DNA of 64,000 nucleotides, taken from assembly GCA_038277395.1 (NCBI GenBank), contig CM076193.1, forward strand, positions 173,640,711-173,704,710, given 5' to 3'. Origin of the DNA: Dryocosmus kuriphilus (Eukaryota; Arthropoda; Insecta; Hymenoptera; Cynipidae). Below, one piece after another: positions 44,298-55,334 of this stretch. How positions within the stretch are numbered: position 1 is the first letter of the stretch; each line of letters opens with the position of its first letter. The position numbers and the translations under genes are program-made. The notes beneath the pieces are model-generated. The model had not been told where the DNA came from. It saw only the letters and a program-made list of their open reading frames with translations, and did not search any database.

Positions 44298-44470
44298 GTA
44301 GAAAACGCTCCACTCGTGAATAGTGGCGTTACTGGTTCAAATCCAGGCCGAGTTAGATTTTTCTCGTTTCTCTAAAAAATTATTTAGACCAGCAATCGAA
44401 TTAAATTTAACATCTGAAATTAATCAATTATACTGATCGATAGTAACGTAACATTGAAAACTATATCCAG
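44298..44470 (+). mobile_element. tRNA-derived SINE, plus-strand copy with truncated head
   Basis: It lacks the first ~18 nt of the head and then matches the neighbouring minus copy through the whole body. It forms a palindrome with 44105-44293. Confidence 0.8.
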
Positions 44471-44579
44471 ATTCGTGAAATATTCTGGTGTAATTCATTC
44501 AAATTGAAAAACTTCACAGGCATAGGTGCAAACCCGCGTCATCCTGTTGAATAAGAGAAACGAGAAACGATCTACTGAG

Positions 44580-44735
44580 GCCTCGGTGGCGTAATTGGAA
44601 AATGCTCCACTCGTGAATAGTGGCGTTACTGGTTTAAATCCGGGCTGAGGTAGATTTTTTCTCGTTTGCCTAAAAAATTATTTAGACCAGCAGCATCGAA
44701 TTAAATTTAACATCTGAAATTAATTAACTTTGTTT
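44580..44735 (+). mobile_element. tRNA-derived SINE, plus-strand full-head copy
   Basis: 72 nt head at 44580-44651 with the same arms (B box GGTTTAAATCC), followed by the same body. It ends where a composite repeat resumes. Confidence 0.8.
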
Positions 44736-45275
44736 ATTATAATTTTTTCGTAACTTGCAGAGTTTTGCGGGAAATTTGAATCCTTTATTTTTAATAACGT
44801 TTTTTCGATTAAAAAAAAACCGTGCATTTTATCAAAAAATAGTTCATACAAGATTTGTAGCTCTTTTTATGCTAAACAATTTTGGTTATATACATATTTT
44901 CTCTATCTCGCATAGTTTAACCGAAAAATGTTTTTTTGATTTTATTAAAACCGTTTTTGATGGATAAAACCATAACCGTTGGTCAACAGTGGCTAGTAGA
45001 TGAACCCGTCCTTGCCTTTTACGCTTTAAAGAAGCTTGTCGAAGCGTAACCCAATCCGATTAGTCCTTCGAAAGTTATCGTGTTCACAGGCTACTACGAC
45101 AAGGAAAACGACGACAACAATCACAACGACGACGACAGCGACAGACAGACACCAACGTAAAACATGTTTTTTCGGATTCAGGGGGTCATGAAACGTCGAC
45201 AATTCATGAAGTCCACGAAAGTCAGTTTTCACATAAAACTCATACTTTCTCATTGAGATGAGAATGTAATAATGA
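44736..45275. repeat. Composite repeat family copy (reverse orientation)
   Basis: Internal units, then the 'ggttatcgtgttcacagg' module, a cgacaaggaaaacgacgaca tandem site (45090-45145), the gtcatgaaacgtcgac module and the ctcattgagatgagaatgt end at 45270. Confidence 0.7.
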
Positions 45276-45521
45276 AAAATAAAGAAAGAAAAATAAGGGA
45301 AAACTCGTTGGAATGGATTTAAAATTCTAGCTGGAATATAAATATGAACACATATAATATATTACATAATATATGTAAATTGCTTTAATTCGAAAATGAA
45401 AGCTAAACAAGGAAAAATAAAGGAAAATTGATATTGACATATATTATATAATATGTTATTTTTATTTTTATATTCCAACTTGTATTTCAATTCCATTTCA
45501 ATGATTTTTCCTTTTTTTAAA

Positions 45522-45524
45522 TTA
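45522..45524. repeat. E2 target-site duplication (TTA), left
   Basis: TTA before CACAG; TTA again at 51493-51495. Confidence 0.7.
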
Positions 45525-45892
45525 CACAGCCCCACAAAAAAAAAATTCCGTGCACGTCACCAGACCACCATATCTATATGTTTTTGGGGTCGCTGAGTCC
45601 GAATCCGGGGTCCGTTTTTCTCCATCAGGTCAGAGTCAAGGTCGTTTCAAGGTCAAACCAATATTATTCCACGAATGTGGGCTAAGATGCCGTTTTAGTA
45701 TGTTTTTGAGGTCCCTGAATCCGAATTCGAGATCTGTTTGTCTCTATCAGGTGAGGGTCAAGGTCATTTCAAGGCTAAATCGAGGAAAATACCTGTAAAC
45801 AGACACAATAACTACATCTATACGTTTTTGGGGTCGCTGAGTCCGAATATGGGGTCCGTTTTTTTATCAGGTCAAGGTCATTTCACGCTCAT

Positions 45893-47883
45893 TCAGCTCG
45901 CTAAAAGGAAGCGGAGAAACCTTGTGGTATCCTGGTTGGACTTGGCCAATGCCTTTCCATCGGTGCCCCATGGGACTATCCGCCATGCTCTGACCATTCT
46001 TGGTATGCCCCTGGAGGTCATTGACCTTGGCATGAACATGTTAAGTGGCTGCTCCACGAGAGTTAGGACTGATCGTGGCTGCACGGACAGCCTTGACATG
46101 GGAGCGGGAGTTAAGCAGGGCTGTCCGCTCAGCCCGATCACGTTCAACCTCGTGTTTGAGCTTATTTTAAGGGGATTGCAGAAGCTCAAAGTGGGGTTTC
46201 CAATGTTTTGTAGACTCATAGGTCTCCACGCCTACGCGGATGACCTCGCGGCTCTGACCAGCGGCCAGCAGGACATGCAGTCCCTGCTGGACGCAGCCTC
46301 GGAGCATTGTTCAGCGATAGGTCTTAAGTTTAAACCCAGTAAATGCGTCGCCTTGTCTTTAGAGCGTGGCAAGGTAGTAGAGTCGCATTTTACGATCAAC
46401 GGTCAAGTTATTAAATCGCTCAATGACGAGGAGGTCTATGAGCACCTTGGGGTCCCTACGAGGGCCCAGTTTTACCAGAACCCCATTGCCTCGTTGGAAA
46501 GGGTAATCAATGATGTAGAAGCCATCCACGCTTCTCTCCTCGCGCCATGGCAGAAGCTGGAGGCGACTTCGGTCTTCGTCCTGTCGAGACTTGACTTCAT
46601 CCTTCGGGGTGGTCGCATTAACAAGACAGTACTGACTCGACTGGACGCGACAGTAAAAAAATACGCGAAGCTCTGGATGTCTCTCCCTCAGAGGGCGAGT
46701 GAGGAGGTCGTGCATATCCCCCCCCCGTAAGGGGGGCGCAAGTCTCCTACCTGTAGGGGACCTGCTGGATATATATGCAATCGCGCACATCTTTAGAATG
46801 CTGACCACCAAAGATCAGGTGGTGCGCGACATCGCATTCGCCTCTTTGGGAGAGGCAATCAGGGGGCGCATAAAACGCGCACCGACAAATGACGAGCTGG
46901 CCATGTATCTGTCGGGTGACTGCACGGGGGTATTCTCTGGACCTTCAGGCACGGGTACCTCGGTGTGGTCATACGCCAGAAATGCGGCCAGAAGACAGCG
47001 CGAAAGACTGAAAGTGCGCTGGCGGTGGTGTGAGGCGAGGAGCGAGCTTGGCGTGGAATGCCAAGGGGATACTGGGAGGGGACCGGTCATTGTGCCGCCA
47101 GAAGCGAGGTCCCAGATAATCTTCCGCCTCCGGGTAGCGGTCCAGAGCCACTTTCTTGCCTCACTTTTGAGCAAGAAGGATCAGGGTAAGGTGTATGGGC
47201 TTGCGACGGTGGACAATACCTCGAATCACTTCCTGCGTAATGGAAGTTTTACGAGGTTTGCCGACTGGCGCTTCATACATCGAGCCAGGCTGAATGTTCT
47301 GCCGTTTAACGGGGCCAGAAGATGGGGCGATCAGCAGGACACCCGCTGTCGCAGATGTGGCTACGTGAGCGAGGCCCTCCCTCACGTGTTAAACAATTGT
47401 AGGCCCCACATGGTCGCGGTCACGAAAAGGCATGACGCGATCATAGAGAGAATTGCGAAGGCCGCTAAGCTACCGGGCGAAGTATTTCTCAATAAAGCCG
47501 TCCCGGAGGCTGACGCGGACTCTCCTCTCCTGCGACCGGACATCCTCATTAGGGACGAGCGATCTAAGATAGTTACTATTAATGATGTCGCCGTCCCTTT
47601 TGAGGGGGGTTCGGAAGCTTTTCGTGTCACCAGGGAGCATAAGCTTCAAAAGTATCGGCCCATTGCCAATTCCCTTCAGGAAAAAGGTTACAAAGTGCAC
47701 CTAAAGGCTTTCATTCTGGGTGCACTGGGTGCGTTTGACCGAGATAACCGGGCTGTTATTAAACACCTGCGAATCGGCAAGCGTTACTCAGGGCTGATGA
47801 CGAAGCTTATGGTCTCTGAAACAATAAGATGGTCGAGGAATATATATGTCGAGCACGTATCCGGTCACAGACAGTACAAGTGA
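45893..47883 (+). pseudogene. R2-like reverse transcriptase and restriction-like endonuclease, 5'-truncated
   Basis: RT palm: VSWLDLANAFPSVPHGTI (first Asp near 45935), GAGVKQGCPLSPITFNL near 46110, HAYADDLAAL near 46230. A one-base slip in a nine-C run at about 46720 separates RT from the C-terminal half, which is then open to the stop at 47883. This half has a CCHC zinc motif CRRCGYVSEALPHVLNNC (47350-47402) and an endonuclease core RPDILIRDERSKIVTINDVA (47536 onwards), the PD-D pattern of R2-type nucleases. The N-terminal DNA-binding fingers are missing. It is much less decayed than its surroundings, so a recent insertion. Confidence 0.88.
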
Positions 47884-48148
47884 CCGGTGCGACAGACTCT
47901 TATAGGTATTTTATATTTTATTTATTTGACCTCGTTTTATATTTTTTTATTTTTATATTTTATGACGATAAGCTCTTTTGACTTTATACATAGTATGTAA
48001 GTTGACACGAGTCTGTCGCGCGTGCTATGTATGTTTTTTGTATGTATGGATTACCATTTTTTTATTTTTTAACCCCTGTGGTGTTCCGAATCGCCCAGGG
48101 TTTTTTATATCTCTTAATGAATGCGATTATTCTACTACAACTGTAGCG

Positions 48149-48178
48149 CCTGTGCGTGGAGCTTGTCCCACGCACAGG
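48149..48178 (+). other. Perfect 11 bp hairpin in the R2-like 3' UTR
   Basis: CCTGTGCGTGG (48149-48159) pairs with CCACGCACAGG (48168-48178) across an 8 nt loop, 17 nt before the T-rich 3' end. A second hairpin-like stretch is at about 48069-48101. Confidence 0.8.
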
Positions 48179-48798
48179 ACCATTTTTTTTTAATAAATGT
48201 TTTTGGGGTCCCTGAGTCCGAATTTGAGGTCTGTTTGTCTCCACCGGGTCAGGGTCAAGGTCATTTCAAGGTTAAATCGAGGAAAATACCTGTGAACAGA
48301 CACAATTACTACATCTATACGTTTTGGGGGTCGCTGAGTCCGAATATGGGGTCCGTTTTTTTTATCAGGTCAAGGTCATTTCACGGTCAAATGACGATTA
48401 TTTCACGAACGTGGGTCAAGATGCCGTTTTGTATGTTTTTGATGTCTTTGGGTGCGAATCCGAAGTCTGTTGGTCTTCATCAGGTCTTGATCAAGGTCGT
48501 CTCAAGGTCGAATCGAGGAAAAAACTTGAATGCCAATAACATTGTATACATCGTATGATACAGATGTAAAATAAAATTGGATATATTGGTTTCCTTTTCT
48601 ATGCTCCAAAACTTCTGTTTTAACGTGATATGCAGGACAGACGTTTAATTTATCCTCAGTTTTATAGAATATCATTTTTATATTCTGACTGACTGAATAT
48701 CTCTGCGCTGAAGGATGTAATATAGCAACATTGGTGAGTCCAATTACAGTTTCTAAACTAACACTACATCTGCGTGGTGATACTTGAATTCTTCGAAT

Positions 48799-49096
48799 CC
48801 TGCTACCGCGAGGGATACTGGGACGATGACAACTGCTTCGAAAGGAGATGTGAAGAATGATTCGCTTTCCAGTCCCATGTGGTATCGAAGCCAGAATGGC
48901 GCGCTGCCTTGCAGGGGGACGTTAGGGTGTGAGAATGAAGCCGTAGTGTGTCTGACGACGAGTTGACATTGTTCTCGTCAAAATCAGAAAGCTCTCATAC
49001 TTAGACCTGAGGAGGTATGAGAGTTATCACCCTCAGGACGGTGGACTCACCTGCGATCGGACCAGGATCCCTAACGCGTGGGTACTTAAATCTAAT
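48799..49096 (+). promoter_or_regulatory. Shared 5' leader of E2
   Basis: Homologous to 32142-32451. Hairpin TCTGACGACGAG/CTCGTCaaaaTCAGA lies at about 48951-48990. Pseudoknot: CTCTCATAC 48992-49000 with GTATGAGAG 49015-49023, and CCTGAGG 49006-49012 with CCTCAGG 49031-49037. It also contains a short upstream frame (48784-48966) ending CRGTLGCENEAVVCLTTS. Confidence 0.85.
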
Positions 49097-50984
49097 ATGG
49101 GACCTAAAAAAAAACAAACATCACACAACTTCAAATACTTCAAATAAACAGACTTCAGTGTCTTCATTAAAAACAAATGTGGCAAGTTCTTTTCATCTGA
49201 ACACTACTGTAACAAAAATGTTGATGCATTTTGTTACGTATGTGCTAAGTATTACCTATCAGCTGACCGAAGACAAATATCCGATAAAATTAAAAATATT
49301 TACAAAAACTGTTTTGGATTGGATATTTATAACCAAGATAAAAAATGGATACCACAGAAGATATGTAGTGCTTGTTAGATGATGATGACCAGATATGATT
49401 CCGAAAAAAAACCTGAAAAATTAAAGTTTGTAAAACCTGCATATTGGGAAGAGCCATCTTGCGCAGCAAACTGTTATATATGTTTGGCAAAAGTAACAGG
49501 AATTAATAAAAAAAATATTCAGAGCATCAAATATTCTGAAGTTTCAAAGTTAGTAAGACCAGTAGAGGAAAATATTGATATTGACGATGAAAGCGACAGT
49601 TCAATAGATTCGATGGAAAGTATGTCAACCAATGATGCATGCGATATTAGTGACGCTGAAGAAGATGAATATAAAGATGGAGATGAATATACTTCAGATG
49701 ATGGAAATATGAGTACAAGTAGTGAATACTATGCTACTAATGGTCAAGACAAAACTCCAAAAATCATAGATCAAAAAGAATTGAATGATCATGTTAGGTA
49801 CCTGGATTTACCTAAAGATGAAGCGGAATATCTAGCTTCATACACGAAAGGCAACAACTGACTCTCAAAAGGCACAAGAATATCATACTACCGAAATCAG
49901 GAGGAAAACTTTAGAAAATATTTTACGATGATAGGGGAACCTTCATTAGTGTATTGCAATAATGTTTTTTTAAGGGTTTTCTTTAAGGGTTAATGAATGA
50001 GTTCCAGATAAGAATCTATAAGGACAATGAATGGAGACTATTTATAGACTCCTCCACTACAAGTCTGAAGGCAGTATTACTTCATAATACTAATGTTCTT
50101 CCTTCAATTCCCATAGCTCATTCAACCGTACTAAAAGAAGAATATAGTACGATAAAATTCATTTTAGAGACAATAAAATATTCTGAGCATAACTGGCTTC
50201 TTTGCGTAGATCTTAAGATTTTTACTATACTGTTAGGAAAGCAATCTGGAAATGCGAAATATCCTTGTGTTTTGTGTTTATGGGACAGCAGAGATCGCAA
50301 GAAGCACTATATAACGAAGATATGGCCGAACAGAACCTCTTTCGAGGCTGTTTCTGCTAATATTGTACGCGACTGGTTGATCGCAGTAAGGTATTGCTTC
50401 CACCCCTCCACATCAAACTCGGCTTGATGAAGCAATATGTAAAAGCCTTAAATAAATAAGGAGAGTGCTTTAAATATTTGAAGAAGAAATTCCCTAAACT
50501 CAGTGATGCAAAAATTAATGAAGGTATCTTTGATGGACCACAAATACGTGAATTGTTAAAAGATAATGAGTTCCTTCTTGTAATGACTGACAAAGAAAGA
50601 GCAGCATGGGTCAGTTTTAAAGAAGTTGTACAAAATTTTCTTGGGAATAATAAAAGCATAGAGTACAAGGAAATAGTGGATCGAATGTTGGAAAACTATA
50701 AGGAACTAGGATGTTTGATGAATTCAAAATTACATTATTTGCATTCACATATAGATTACTTTCGACAGAATCTAGGGAATTTCAGTGAGGAGCAGGGAGA
50801 GAGGTTCCACCAAGATATCAAGAAAATGGAAAAAAGATATCATGGACGGTGGGATGTGAACATGATGGCTGATTACTGCTGGTCATTGAAGAGAGAAAGT
50901 AATAAAAAAGGAGTCAATCGTAAAAGAGAGTCACTTGTACGATCATTTAAAAAGAAAAGAGTAATATACCATACAAAACAATAG
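49097..50984 (+). pseudogene. DDE-like transposase of E2, broken
   Basis: The same protein as in E1, in pieces: zinc region around 49220-49480 (NCYICLAKVTG), acidic region (DDESDSSIDSMESMS), NDHVRYLDLPKDEAEYLASY near 49785, LFIDSSTTSLKAVLLHNTN near 50040 (first Asp), LLCVDLKIFTILLGKQSG near 50200 (second Asp), YPCVLCLWDSRDRK, and a complete C-terminal part at 50478-50984 with FHQDIKKMEKRYHGRWDVN preceded by SEEQGER (Glu). At least four frameshifts or stops lie between the pieces. It retains the segment missing from E1. Confidence 0.78.
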
Positions 50985-51044
50985 ATAAATGAAGTTTCTC
51001 GATATTTTCTAAATCGATGATACATATAGTTATAATGTCTGTCT

Positions 51045-51470
51045 CTGTTTACTCAGCGACCCCAAAAACGTATACATCTGATAGTTCTGCCTGTTCACAG
51101 GGGTTTTCCTCGATTTATCCTTGAAATGACCTTGACCCTTACCTGATGGAGAAAAACGGACCCCGGATTCGGACTCAGCGACCCCAAGAACGTATAGATG
51201 TAGTAATTGTGTCTGTTCATAGGCTTTTTCCTCGATTTTAACTTGAAATTACCTTGACCCTGACCTGATAGAGACAAACAGATCTTGAATTCGGATTCAG
51301 GGACCTCAGAAACATACAAAAACGGCATCTTGGTCCACATTCGTGGAATGATCTTGATTTGACCTTGAAATGACCTTGACCCTGACCTGATGGAGAAAAA
51401 CGGACCCCGGATTCGGACTCAGCGACCCCAAGAACATATAGATATGATGGTCTGGTCACGTGCACAGAAA
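51045..51470 (-). repeat. E2 right subterminal array
   Basis: Four inverted units with ccttgaaatgaccttgaccc cores, bounded by ctcagcgaccccaagaac phrases. Confidence 0.9.
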
Positions 51471-52029
51471 ATTTTTTTTTTGTGGGGCTGTGTTATTTAT
51501 TCTTCAAACTTATTTCAAGTTCAACTTCGTTTTTTTAATGGGAACACATATTTTTGATGGCAGATTCAAAAAGAGCAGGAAATTTTACTTTCAGATACGT
51601 ATTTAGACTTGAGGTCAGGGTGACTTCTACGGCTCAAACAAAGGTCAAACTACGTTACCATTGAAACTTTTATGAATCTCGCGGAATTAGTGAAAAAAAC
51701 CAAGGTCATTCCCTACATCAATTTCAACGAGGAATACAAGGATGACCTTGGATTTAACCTTGAACCCTAATTTCGAGGTTATTTCAAGGTCAACTTTGAT
51801 TTTGTAGGAGTAACCTGTGTTTTCGATGCCGGATTTGAAGAGAGAGGAGGATATTACTACTAGATACGTATTTTGATCTGAGATCAGGGTGATCTCTTTG
51901 TCGCATAAAGTGAAATAAATGTTATACTATGCTACCATGGGACCTCGCAGGAATCTCCCAGAATTAGTAATAGAAAACAAATGCCTTAAGTAACCTTATT
52001 TATTTCAGAAAAATGTTTATCGCATATTT

Positions 52030-52210
52030 CTTCTTTCAGCGCAACCCAGGAAGAACGACGTGGACGTAGAAGGATTCTGTTCCTTCGTGGTGCTTCTTTA
52101 GACTGAGTTCCCCTTGCCTCTCACTTCGGAGTGCTTTTTTGTTGTGTGTTCCATTTGCCTCGCACTTCGGGATTCTTTTTTAGAGTGAGTTCCCCCTGCC
52201 TCTCACTTTG
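52030..52210. repeat. Module shared with 60985-61150
   Basis: acccaggaagaacgacg followed by two or three runs of ccccttgcctctcactt. The same order occurs inside E3 at 60985-61150. Confidence 0.8.
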
Positions 52211-52324
52211 TCGGGAATTTTCATGAAGTATGTTGAGAGATAAATAATTTTACTACAGATGTTCGAATTGTTCTTCATTCGCCTCTTGACAGTAACCACT
52301 GCTGTTGTAAAATGATTAAACTGC

Positions 52325-53350
52325 ATTGCGAATGATCTCCCTTGAAATGAGAGCAGCTTCTTGAACAATTCTGTTTCTTACCTCTTCAAGATTTTGTGGA
52401 ATAGTTCGGTATACCCGATCTTGGAAATAACACCATAAAAAATAGTCTAATGGCGCTAAGTCTGGAGATCTTGGAGCCCACTGTATTTTACCTCCACTCT
52501 CTATCCATCTTCCGAGAAGCGTTTCGTTCAGGAATTTTCTAACACGAACTCCATAATGCGGTGGTGCACCGCGTTACTGAAACCATGTGGTTTCAAAATA
52601 AACTCTTTGTCTAGCTCGTATTGCTGGAGCAGTTTGATTTTGTAGTGGACGTTCATAGCTTTCCGCATTTAAATTTCCTACGATAGAGAAGGGACCTATT
52701 ATTTCGTCATCAACAATTCCTGCATATACGTTCAATTTTTGAGGATATTGGGTGTGACCTTCTCTCATCCAGTGGGTATTTGTACCAGACAAATACCTGA
52801 AGTTATGACGATTGACATTGCCGTTTAACTCGAACGTTGCTTCATCTTAAAAGACAACATTTTCCAAAAATCGCGGATTTTCACCTATCATTTCTATCAT
52901 TGTCACACAAAATTCAATACTATGATCAGGATTATCTTCATTTAATTCTTGCACAAGTTTAATTTTATAGGGATAGAAACTGTTTACCTTCAAAGTTTTT
53001 AAAACAGATTTATGGTCGATGTCGTGCTTTGCAGCCGCAGATCGAGATGATTTACGAGGATTTTTAATAGATGACTGTCAAACATCTAAATAGCTTTCTT
53101 CGTTTGTTGTTCTCGATGGTCGGCCAGCAATACGACGATTTCGGACAGGTCCCGTTTCTTCAAAACGTCTTACAGTCTTTGCCACTGTCCCTTTTTGATA
53201 AACGTGTAAAACCGTTTCGGAATATTCTGTTTAAAAGATCAGCCACGTTAGTGTATGATCTTTGTAGAACGCCCCAAACCGTCATCATTAAAAGAGATAT
53301 GCGTTCTCTTTCGGAAAAAGGAAACATTTTAAATACAAAATGTAACAATA
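52325..53350 (-). pseudogene. mariner/Tc1-like (IS630-type) transposase, decayed
   Basis: Read downwards: HTH region FSERERISLLMMTVWGVLQR near 53320, AAAKHDIDHKSVLKTL near 53025, a catalytic start DEATFELNGNVNRHNFRYLS near 52850 (first Asp; a TAA sits just before it), THWMREGHTQYPQKLNVYAG, then GAPPHYGVRVRKFLNE near 52540 (second Asp position follows a stop and frameshift), and APRSPDLAPLDYFLW near 52455 (third Asp). Several further frameshifts. It differs from the mariner at 5578-6903. Confidence 0.82.
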
Positions 53351-53741
53351 ATGACTTATTAAGAAAAGTTGTAATGTTGTTATTAAGAGCCCATAAAAAA
53401 TTAAAAGAATCTAATGTTTACTTTTTCTGCGCTCGGTGGGTTACTGTCACCACTATGCAGCGCGTCCTCAGGTTGCGGATAGAGGAACGGCCCCTGAGAT
53501 TGAACAACTTGCGAGGTTAACTGCGAATACAAGAATAAGCAGTCGCGGAGAGCCGATAGGAAACAGCCGTGGGTGTCATGAGCCCCCATTGTTAAAAAAT
53601 AGGTACACGATGACCTTGGTTTGGGGGGATTCACCCTTTCGCATCCATACGCAATAGGTGGGCTCTACCAGGCTGGGGCTCTGCGTGTATCCACTGGAAA
53701 CACTACCCGAACCAAAACTAAAAATCTTGTAAGGGTAAAAC

Positions 53742-54038
53742 CCTGCTACCTCATTGGATACCACAGAGATGACACTGCCCGCAAGGGATGTGTGGAATGA
53801 TTCGCCTGTAGGGTCAATGTGGCATTGATGCCAGTGTGGCACACTGCCTTGCAGGGGGACGTTAATATACGAGGCTGAAACCGTAATGTGTCTTACGACA
53901 AGTTGACACGGTCCTTGTCAATGTCGGAAAGCATCCATACTTAGACCTAGGGAGGTATGGGGGTTATCAATCCTGGGATGGTGGACTCACCTGCGATCGG
54001 AACAGAATCTCTAACGGGCTGACTTTCCTAAAAATATC
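53742..54038 (+). promoter_or_regulatory. Shared 5' leader in non-LTR copy B
   Basis: About 297 bp homologous to E1 and E2 leaders. Pseudoknot: CATCCATAC 53932-53940 with GTATGGGGG 53955-53963 (one mismatch), and CCTAGG 53946-53951 with CCTGGG 53972-53977 (one wobble). The hairpin stem has GACAAG/CTTGTC where E1/E2 have GACGAG/CTCGTC. Confidence 0.82.
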
Positions 54039-54990
54039 ATGGCTAACTTCCAAAAACGAACAACCACAATAAAATATCTTAAGGTGGAAACTCTGAACGT
54101 GCGTAGTCTACATACTGGCGGATTCAGCGAACTCATTGAGATAGCAAAAAGATACGATAATGATATAATATCACTTTAGGAAACCTACTTCCCGGGCGAG
54201 CACGCATCAATTTCTAAGGATAACTACGCTTTTCCCTATGGGGGAGCTGAAGGGCGCATACTGGGTACCGGTTTTCTGATTAATAATCAAACTACACAAG
54301 CGGTTATCGATATGCAATTCATTAACAAACGGTTATCACATACTGTACTAAAAGGTAATTTCTTCAAACAGATGAGTTTAAATACCTCGGGACTATTGCA
54401 ACTAGGGACAGTAACATTAAAACGGAAATCAACAGGCGGCTGCACACAGTCAATGAGTGCTACTATGCAGCAAGTATATTACTAAAATCGCGATCCTTAT
54501 CTAGAAACATCAAAGTAAGAATTTGCAAAACAATAATAACTCCGGTCGTCATGTACGGGTGTGAAGCGTGGGCACAGACGAAAGGAGAGGAGAACAGGTT
54601 TAGAGTATTCAAAAATAAAGTACTTAGAAGAATCTATGGCCCCAAAAGGGACGAAGGGACTGGTGAATGGAGAAGACCGCATAGTAATGAGCTGCATGCT
54701 CTCTACGGGTCAGTAAATATTAATAGGGTAATGAAAATGCGCAAATTAAGCTGGGCGCGACTTGTAGGCAGAAAGGACAACGAAAGGACAGTGGTGCAAG
54801 TTTTAAGAGTGAAACCGATCAGTAAGAGACCTCTAGGCAGACCGAGAAACCGGTAGGAGAAAAATATGAGGGACGATCTAAAAGAGCTAGGACATGATTA
54901 TTTAAACTGGATGGAAGATGCACAGGGTAGAGATGCGTGGCGGTTCTGGGTAGTTGAGAAAATGAACTTCCGAGTTCGTAAAGCTGCACC
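54039..54990 (+). pseudogene. Non-LTR copy B: endonuclease start fused by deletion to RT C-terminus
   Basis: The ATG at 54039 begins MANFQKRTTTIKYLKVETLN, with LNVRSLHTGGFSELIEIAKR and a stop in place of the Gln in the LQET motif (54179). After about 54365 the frame changes to the far C-terminal RT region: MYGCEAWAQTKGEENRF near 54551, VLRRIYGPKRDEGTGEW, and SKRPLGRPRNR, then WMEDAQGRDAWRFW. These are typical C-terminal phrases of arthropod endonuclease-RT proteins. Confidence 0.85.
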
Positions 54991-54992
54991 AT

Positions 54993-55002
54993 AATAATAA
55001 TG

Positions 55003-55032
<30 letters not shown>
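54993..55032. repeat. (AAT)n 3' tail of non-LTR copy B
   Basis: About 12 aat/taa units directly after the coding end. Confidence 0.9.
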
Positions 55033-55033
<1 letters not shown>

Positions 55034-55035
<2 letters not shown>

Positions 55036-55195
55036 TACATATTCGCGTGACTACGGGGCAGTGTGTTACACTTGCTTGTGATATTCTTTTGTTCCTTCTC
55101 GTTGGCGATCGCTTGCAGAGTACATATTCGTGTGACTACGGGGCAGTGTGTTATACTTATTTTTGATATTCTTCTGTTTCTTCTCTTTTAACCAT
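55034..55195 (+). repeat. ~87 bp tandem duplication upstream of the E4 transposase
   Basis: acatattcgcgtgactacgg at 55036 recurs as acatattcgtgtgactacgg at 55123, each followed by ggcagtgtgtta and gatattcttytgttycttctc. Confidence 0.9.
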
Positions 55196-55334
55196 GTTAC
55201 TTCATTGATGACTATACGCTAGACCCGCTACGTTTTATAATCACAATCTTTCTTCATAACACTACTAGATTTTGTATATTGAAACATTTCCTAATTAAAT
55301 ATTCACGTTCTATGATTGTAAATCTTTTATTATA

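Larger units (their letters stand above)
45890..48195 (+). mobile_element. R2-like non-LTR retrotransposon, 5'-truncated, inside E2
   Basis: The left subterminal array of E2 (ggtcaaggtcatttcacg) is interrupted here and the array resumes at about 48196 (tgtttttggggtccctgag). The element starts within the reverse transcriptase, as expected from incomplete target-primed reverse transcription. It ends in a structured 3' UTR and a T-rich end. Confidence 0.8.
45525..51492 (+). mobile_element. DNA transposon E2, relative of E1, with a nested R2-like retrotransposon
   Basis: The ends are cacagccccacaaaaaaaaa and its complement, then the shared cgtgcacg and atatctatatg phrases (left 45552, right 51460) and inverted subterminal units of about 110-125 bp rich in gtcaaggtcatttcaagg. 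The inner order is leader (48799-49096) then transposase (49097-50984). The left array is split by the R2-like insertion at about 45890-48195. Confidence 0.85.
53425..55035 (+). mobile_element. Non-LTR retrotransposon copy B, internally deleted
   Basis: It has the full 5' region (53425-54038), the start of the endonuclease (54039-54350), then a jump straight to the C-terminal end of the reverse transcriptase ORF (54370-54990) and an (AAT)n tail (54993-55032). Middle EN and RT sequence is missing. It is the sister of copy A at 1-5475 and fixes its 5' and 3' limits. Confidence 0.85.
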
